DNA of 64,000 nucleotides from Selaginella tamariscina (lineage: Eukaryota > Streptophyta > Lycopodiopsida > Selaginellales > Selaginellaceae). Shown one piece after another: positions 58,016 through 64,000 of this stretch (positions are counted from its first letter, which is position 1; each line of letters opens with the position of its first letter). The stretch lies in assembly GCA_003024785.1 (NCBI GenBank), contig PUQB01000156.1:248001-312000 (forward strand), written 5' to 3'. The notes under the pieces were generated by a model. It had not been told where the DNA came from, did no database searches, and worked only from the letters and a program-made list of their open reading frames with translations. The position numbers and the translations under genes are program-made.

Positions 58016-58107
58016 CACACACACACGAACCTTGGAGGATCTAATCTCAAGGGGAGAGTATCAAAATCTGGATCGAAATATGGACAGCCTCGGAGGAAAC
58101 GGTGGTG
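55503..58107 (-). CDS. ACT-domain-repeat (ACR-type) protein, nine exons seen
   Basis: Exons (plus coordinates, read leftward): 58,031-58,107; 57,775-57,820; 57,594-57,705; 57,431-57,498; 56,937-57,255; 56,569-56,861; 56,284-56,385; 55,763-55,914; 55,503-55,663 with stop TAA. Key pieces: [72 protein letters not shown] (first ACT domain), [20 protein letters not shown] (second), [20 protein letters not shown] (third), [19 protein letters not shown] (fourth). The order matches plant ACR proteins, which carry four ACT (amino-acid-binding, regulatory) domains and no enzyme domain. Exon 5 holds several one-base frame errors and exon 8 one. Other exons are clean with good splice sites, so consensus errors are possible as well as decay. 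The start codon is in an upstream exon I could not place. Confidence 0.85.
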
Positions 58108-58780
58108 CTAAAATACAAATAGGAAACCGTTAATATAAAACAGAACAAGGAAGAAAACAAAAGAATACACATCTAAATGCATGCATTCTACTGGGAAATC
58201 CCACCTCATCTCGGACAGATGTAAAGGCCCCAATCCGCAGACTTACGAACAAGTCGCCCCTGACATAGTAATAAAGACAAGAAAAACCTGGATATATACA
58301 TGCATTAGTGAAAATATGGATCAATCTGTAGCAAAATTGCAAGCATTTTGTAAACTGTCAAGAAATCTAAGTTTTGAGAATCATATGTTACCTCTTTGTG
58401 TAGCGAAATCGATTCCGGTGCAGAAAATCTCTGAAAGTCGAGAAATTTCAGAACAAAACCCTTCTTTTTGTACAGAAATCGACTGTTTTTGCGAGAAAAA
58501 TTCTAGAGATTTCACCTCTGTTTGCAGAAAATTCGATTAAAACCCTCTTTTCTCACATTATGAAGCAATATTTGCGGGAAACTCGAGAAATTCCACCTTC
58601 AAACCAAGCGCTACAGCTACAAACACGAAGAAATCTTTCACATTGCTGCGCGCGCCCTAAACCGCGAGAGTCGTCTCTTTTTTTTCGCACTTCCCTCGCT
58701 CGTTGTAGGCTCGCCTAATTATCAGCCGTACACTCCGGTTGTCGTACTTTCTGGTATTTGGACCTCCATGACCAATAATT
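58108..58780 (-). promoter_or_regulatory. Probable 5' UTR/first intron and promoter side of the ACR gene
   Basis: The exon at 58,031-58,107 starts after a TTTTAG acceptor, so a first exon must lie here or beyond. 58,390-58,620 is marked by recurring GCAGAAAATCTC / TCGAGAAATTTC-like words. No TATA box was assigned. Confidence 0.35.
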
Positions 58781-60237
58781 GCGCTCTAGTGCGCTCAAGC
58801 TGACACGTGGCAGGTTATCACTGGAGAGACACTCATCCATCTTCCGTCCATTCGATCAACGGTCCATACGATCTGTGTACTGTACGTGTGAAAGGCTCAG
58901 TTTTAGCATGTTTAAGTGCTGGGTGTACACAACACCAAGTGTACATATAAAATATATGTTATATGCGACATGCAAGTGCTGGATTTTATATAACAATACA
59001 AATATTGGTGTCTTGTAGCTATCATTTCGAATTCGCGACACCGGGGCAGAGATACGCGCCATGGTTAGTGAAAGAGAAGGTTGACCTAATTCCAGAATCA
59101 ATCAGTTCATACGACAAACAGAGTATCTTCTTCTTCTGTACCTCCAAAATATATATATATATCCCACCATCAACTTAAGAACTCTAAGTGGAGCATCCAT
59201 TTGTGTGGTTTGTATTGGTCACTTGGTGATAAGACAAGGAGCACCGTTTGATTCTCTAGATGATTAAACTCCTTGTTTATGGAGGCACTGCTAGAAAGTT
59301 AGATTGTGGTCAAATCAACCCTTTTCTACCCTTAAGTCAAAATTTAACGACCTTATTACACATCAATAAAAAGGTATAAGTTTGTCGTCACACTGCATCA
59401 CAGGGATCTTGGTGGTTAAGAATCACGTAAAGAAGTTGGATGATGTCACTACCACTTAACATGTCACTGGATATTCTCAGGAATCTCATCTTTCTTTACA
59501 TTTTGAATATTAAATTATCCTGTAGTATAAGATATCATTAACAATGAGTAAAAGTATTAAACTGTAATGTCTTTTGATTTAATATCCTCTCAAGATTAAC
59601 ACAAATTCTGATAAAATAATTTACCATACTACTTAAAGTTTGTGATTTTATTTAAATCATTATTAATGATTAAATTGTTAAAAATCTTAAGGGACTTCCG
59701 TATAAATAGTAATAAATTTAATTAACATATTTATATGGAATAAACAATAAAAATAAACATACATTTTACTGCTTATTACTGGATTTGTAGGTTTTTCTAT
59801 ATCTCATATGGCGCTTGTTCCTTGCAGCTGGTATCTGGAAGAGGTTATCGCGGCTTCTCAACCAGTGTTCACATTTCTCTCTACCTTCATACTGCGGATG
59901 GTGAAGAGAGGAGTCTTGAGACGGCTATTGAAGGTGCCACACTGTGGTTTTCCATTATCATCTCTAGCTTCTGTGTCTCAGTGTCCTTGTGCCTGAGACT
60001 GCCTGTAATTAATGATAAACAATGTGATTATCTATGTCTTAAACTAAGGTTAAATGTGACAGCTAGATGTGATCACGTTGTTCGGCATATGCCATGATTT
60101 AGACATTACAACTAACTGAGTCAACTCTTGACTAAGAACAACTCAAAGATGACGTGTATATATCAAAGAATAGAACGTGTATGTGTGTCGTATACACAGG
60201 TGCAGCGTGATCATGCTAGCAAAACTTTAGGCTTAAG
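58781..60237. other. No certain gene; one possible plus-strand exon
   Basis: AT-rich intergenic DNA. A stretch at 59,826-59,934 (LVSGRGYRGFSTSVHISLYL) is bounded by TTGCAG and GAAG|GTGCCA and could be an isolated plus-strand exon, but no partner exon was found. Confidence 0.3.
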
Positions 60238-62053
60238 TTATGCTCTCTCTTCTCTATATATATATAGAGAGAGAGAGAAGAAGCTGAAATACAAATGTAA
60301 TACTTTATTACCTATAATGATCTTGTCAAGGCGATTGAGTACATCCATGGCTGTTAAGGAGGTTGACTGTTCAAAACTCCTTAGACTCGAAGCAGCCCCA
60401 GTAAGTACGTGTTTTATAGAACCTTGATCATCTTCGCGGTTTGACAAACTGCTACCTGTCGATCTCCTGTGCTGCCACATGGATGATGCAAAAGCTCTCC
60501 TAAGCACAGCAACCTAAACATAACAATTTAAGAATATATTACACACACGCTGCACAAACACACACACACATGCCTTTTTATTATAAAGATTTTTAATGTA
60601 GGAATAGAAAAAAATTACCTGCGTTACTGCTTCGTCTCTTTCTATCTGGCACGCCGAAAGCGCTCGTCTCAAGTCTAAGCACTGCTGTAAGAACCTGGAG
60701 AATAGAGTCTTACTATTATATATCAAGATTATATTATATATTATATACATAATATATTATTTATACGTACACTCACGTTTGAGTCCGGACGTAGAAGGTT
60801 AATGCGATTGTATCCTCTCCAGAAGACAAGTAACCATCCTTCTCAAGATCTTTGATATTATAGAATTGGTAATATCCCCAGCATGCACCTTCCTACAAAA
60901 AATCATTCTTTACATGGTAATTTGCACCTGTTACACGCATGTACGCCACACGCACGCACGCACACCTCAAAATCAGAAGAAAATCTCCTTGTTACTTTCC
61001 GCTGAGATTGTGTTGGATGTAGCATTTCTATGCCATATTCATATGTTGTAGGCTCACTACCACCTTTCACCATCTGAATTGTAACGGTATATATAAATGT
61101 GTGTGTGTGTGGAAATACACACCACGCGTGCCAGTGTACGGATTTGTTAAACCAACCTCTAAAAAAGCAGAAATATGATTCCCTTTAGATGTACCACTCC
61201 CGTTTGGATATACCTAAAAATACAAAATTTATTATTTGGATTTCAAAACAGTTTTAAATTACCTTTAACCTCCAGGTGACCCAGTTGCAGAAATCGGCTG
61301 TAAAAGCACACTAATAACTAGTTAACACACACACGCACGTATATATACATATATACTTGTGTGTAACTATATACATGTACATGTATTATTGATAGTTAAC
61401 ACACACGCACACTCACCGCACTGTACACCACATCATTGGCTGAGTCAGTTGTCTCAGAAGAATCGCTGTTGTCCTGTGATCTTTCCTGAAACTTCTTGAA
61501 ATTCTCAATCACAAGTTCACCATGTTCAAATGGAGGAACAACCTACACACCATATGCATGAATATGCGTGTATGTGTGTGTGTGTGTGCGCATATATATA
61601 CTCGTATCACCTCAGATATAAACTCTGCAGAAACTGGATCACATCTTATAACCGTATTGATCTTTCTGTGTAAGTCCTACAGCAGCTTAAGATAAATTAG
61701 AACGTGTTTATAGTGATTGAATACAAAAAAACATTACCTGTATTACCCTTGTAATTGTAGGCTCATGGGCAATAAGATCACTTTTTGACGATGTACTGAG
61801 TTGATAATCTAGCTGCTTTAGAATTGTCTCCAGTAATTCAATCTGCAAGAAGCAGAATACAATATATTAGTACATACTTGCCCACACATACACGTATACA
61901 CACACACGCATGCATATTTGCATGTGTATGAATATATATAAAGTAGAACTATGAATACCTCTTGGGAAACAGCACCTTTTTGAGAAACAGCATCAGTAGC
62001 TTACATTTTAGTTGTTCTTCCAACTTTGCCTGAGTATACATATTAGAAACATT

Positions 62054-62086
<33 letters not shown>

Positions 62087-63675
62087 GAAGAGAGAGAGAA
62101 GTTCCAGACCCTCATTCTTTTGAAAGCCATCTCAATATCATTTGCTTGATCATCTTTAGCCTGGTACTGATAGTAATTAGCTGAACATATACATACACAA
62201 ATGCACATATGAACTTACACGCACACACTTGCGCGCGCGCGTAGGATATCCATGTACTTGTATGTATGAGTATGAAATCTATAAATTGTTAGCTATACCT
62301 TTAAAACAGCTTCTATATCCTTGTCAACTGATGCCACTGTCATATAGAGGTCCTGGATACATGTACATATACATATATAGTGTGTGTGTGTGTGTATGGC
62401 ACTCAGAAACCTTGTACCTTGAGACGTGAACGCAATGCTGAAGCTTCATGGTTTAACTTTTTCGTGTGTTTCCCATAAGTTACACTTAACCGCTCAAATA
62501 TATGGTTTTGATGATCCTGCATACACCAGAAAAGAGAATATCAACACGCACGCACGCAGGCACATGCATTATATATATCTGTATGTATGTATTACCTCAG
62601 CAAGGATAGCACAATCAGAGCAAACTGCAATGGAACATGTTGAACAAAAGTATGAAAGTGGGCTGCCATGTTTTGGGCAAACCTGTCTTAGAACTCCGTT
62701 AAAAACGTAAAGCCTTAATCAGTAGATGTAATACCTTTTCCGGAGGAACGTCCTCATCAATATTCCCATGAATCTTCTCCACCTCCTGTATACATTATAC
62801 TTACTTATACATACATGGTCATATATGTATATTAGCCATATACATGTGTATACAAGACACACACACATTACCGTGGTGATTTCTGAGATAAACTTGCAGC
62901 TCACAAGTTGAGAGACGAGCAGAGGAGCACGACAATGAGGGCACTCTGATTTTTGATCGGTTAACCAGCGCTGCATGTAAATAAACCATGGTGTTTTTGC
63001 TTAGTCTAACCACATAACCTCGAGTCTGCAAGGCATACTTGAATACATGGCATGCACACCAGTTTTGAGCAGCATGGACAGAGTTGAGCATCCACTAGCT
63101 GTAAAGAACCCACAAAATAAACACGCCTGCATGTATATATGTATAACACACAAGAATGTGAATTTATGTGTATGTAAATATATGTAAATAGGATGAATGT
63201 ATGAGTAACTCTAATGTGACATATATACCTTTCCCAAGCATATGAAACACCGGAAAATCTCAGCAATAGTTGTAGACAAGCCCCCAGATTTATTTACTTG
63301 TTGTAAAGATTCAGACGACTTCTTTCGAGGATCATCCACAGAAATCACCTTATTCTCCTGAACAGGAGCCTGGTCGACCACAAACGGACAAACCTGTCCG
63401 GCGACAGCAACTGGACCCAATCCGGAGGAGGACCGACTCTCATCTCTCTGCCTCGAAACAATCCGCCCGTTCGTTCTGGGATACGAACACGTCCTGATCT
63501 TGAGAGCCCGGTCAAGGCAGATCCTGTGCCGGCCCCTGCTGCGGATCTTGCTCAAGATTGACGAACAACCACTTCCATTAATCTGCACGATGATGAAGCT
63601 GCTGAGAGGCCGCTGCAGCTCTCGTTGCTGCTTGTCCTCCTCCTCTCGCATTTCCTGCAATAACCCTAAATGCAT
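60238..63675 (-). CDS. RING/B-box/coiled-coil/MATH protein, TRIM37-like
   Basis: Eighteen exons traced: 63,229-63,675; 63,039-63,098; 62,872-62,970; 62,735-62,785; 62,596-62,682; 62,418-62,516; 62,299-62,352; 62,110-62,160; 61,959-62,029; 61,738-61,842; 61,611-61,676; 61,417-61,542; 61,263-61,297; 61,157-61,213; 60,966-61,073; 60,777-60,892; 60,619-60,694; ~60,238-60,513. RING: CFICLGK ... LCPCCSKLVCMPCIQRWL ... CPHCRAPL. B-box: VCPKHGSPLSYFCSTC ... CSDC. Then a coiled coil (exons 6-11). The MATH domain is FEHGELVIENFKKF, WVTWRLKVYPNGSGTSKG, YEYGIEML, FSSDFE, GACWGYYQFYNI, TIALTFYVRTQ. The order equals TRIM37, an E3 ubiquitin ligase. Start ATG 63,675 follows an in-frame TAG. Single-base frame problems occur in exon 9 and between exons 12 and 13. 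The 3' end is uncertain because the last exon runs into a microsatellite. Confidence 0.88.
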
Positions 63676-63864
63676 GAAGCCCTAACTGCTGCATGAATCC
63701 TGACCGTAGATTGGTTACTGGTACGTACCACAAGTACTAGTTCCTTAGATGTACGGTCACATAAGAAAGAAAGAATCTAGAATATACTTCATGAGGTACG
63801 GTCTCTTTTCTAGGGTTGAGGAATATATTAAGGGTTTATTGAATTAGGGTTCATCGATTAGGTC
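63676..63864. promoter_or_regulatory. Short divergent promoter region
   Basis: 189 bp between the ATG of the TRIM37-like gene (minus) and the ATG of the kinase gene (plus). It contains AGGGTTTATTGAATTAGGGTT-type telo-box-like words (63,830-63,850) and CTAGGGTTGAGG (63,812). AAACCCTA/TAGGGTTT boxes occur in many plant promoters of growth genes. No clear TATA on either side. Confidence 0.6.
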
Positions 63865-64000
63865 ATGGGAGAGAGGGAGGAATTGCAGGCGCTGGAGAGG
63901 TACAGAGTTGTGGAGGCGATCGGAGTGGGGCAATACGGTAAGGTATTCCTTGCCATAGACAAGCAGACGGACGAGCGTGTGGCGCTGAAGCGGATGAAGA
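63865..64000 (+). CDS. Protein kinase, N-terminal fragment (runs off window)
   Basis: Starts ATG 63,865 (TCATGGGA) and encodes 45 residues before the window ends. The glycine-rich loop is IGVGQYGKVFLA (GxGxYGxV) and the ATP-anchoring Lys is in RVALKRMK. Tyr in the loop and the ALK-MK wording suggest the CMGC (cyclin-dependent-kinase-like) group, but the family cannot be fixed from the N-lobe alone. Head-to-head with the TRIM37-like gene. Confidence 0.8.
   Translation, partial: MGEREELQALERYRVVEAIGVGQYGKVFLAIDKQTDERVALKRMK

Noticed and set aside
58181-58540. 119-residue plus-strand ORF
   Set aside because: Probably falls in the 5' region of the minus-strand ACR gene. It is made of short degenerate repeats with no recognised domain.
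1-64000. tRNA, rRNA or organelle-derived insertions
   Set aside because: No cloverleaf with B-box GGTTCRANNCC in proper spacing and no rRNA core sequence was noticed. A covariance-model scan would be needed to exclude degenerate copies.

Overview
This window looks like nuclear DNA of a land plant, probably a large-genome seedless plant (lycophyte, fern or bryophyte grade). The evidence is TTTAGGG-type repeats, spliced genes with GT-AG introns of plant type (an ACT-domain-repeat protein), and many nested Ty3/gypsy LTR retrotransposons. One of those has a fungal/vertebrate-style (Tf1/sushi-like) pol and chromodomain, a class I recall being reported from mosses and lycophytes. The species is inference only. 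Everything was read by eye, so percentages and family names should be taken as estimates.

Layout. 1-2.5 kb: fragmentary LTRs, microsatellite and two copies of a palindromic repeat. 2.5-16.3 kb: element A (plus strand, gag-protease only, 970-bp 3' LTR). It is broken by a 602-bp solo LTR (4,012-4,613) and by element B (4,849-13,217, minus strand, same family, LTRs of only about 193 bp, exact ATGAG target duplication). B carries gag, PR, RT, RH, IN and an extra 3' open reading region. 16.2-22.5 kb and 37.7-44.1 kb are the arms of a ~6.35-kb inverted duplication with a 15-kb spacer. Each arm carries retroelement debris and a decayed IBR-type zinc-finger gene. The spacer holds older gypsy debris and a complete chromodomain retrotransposon C (25,442-31,635, minus strand, TAGGG target duplication). 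The sequence just inside C's 5' LTR is complementary to the predicted 5' end of its own transcript, which suggests self-priming. A second chromovirus fragment lies at 36.1-37.7 kb.

45-49.4 kb holds two minus-strand gene-like regions. One is an FCP1/NIF-type HAD phosphatase-like ORF. The other is a multi-exon, stop-ridden gene with a ParB/Srx-like core (YYIISGQHT) and, at its far end, a methyltransferase motif I-like segment. 49.65-50.9 kb is an array of about 27 copies of the palindrome GGCGGGATTAATCCCGCC. 50.9-53.1 kb is microsatellite, tandem repeat and a 390-bp assembly gap. A decayed PIF/Harbinger transposase follows.

55.5-64 kb is the genic end. A nine-exon ACT-domain (ACR-type) gene lies on the minus strand, followed by an 18-exon RING/B-box/coiled-coil/MATH gene resembling TRIM37 on the minus strand. 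The start of a protein kinase on the plus strand lies head-to-head with the TRIM37-like gene, with only 189 bp between the two start codons.
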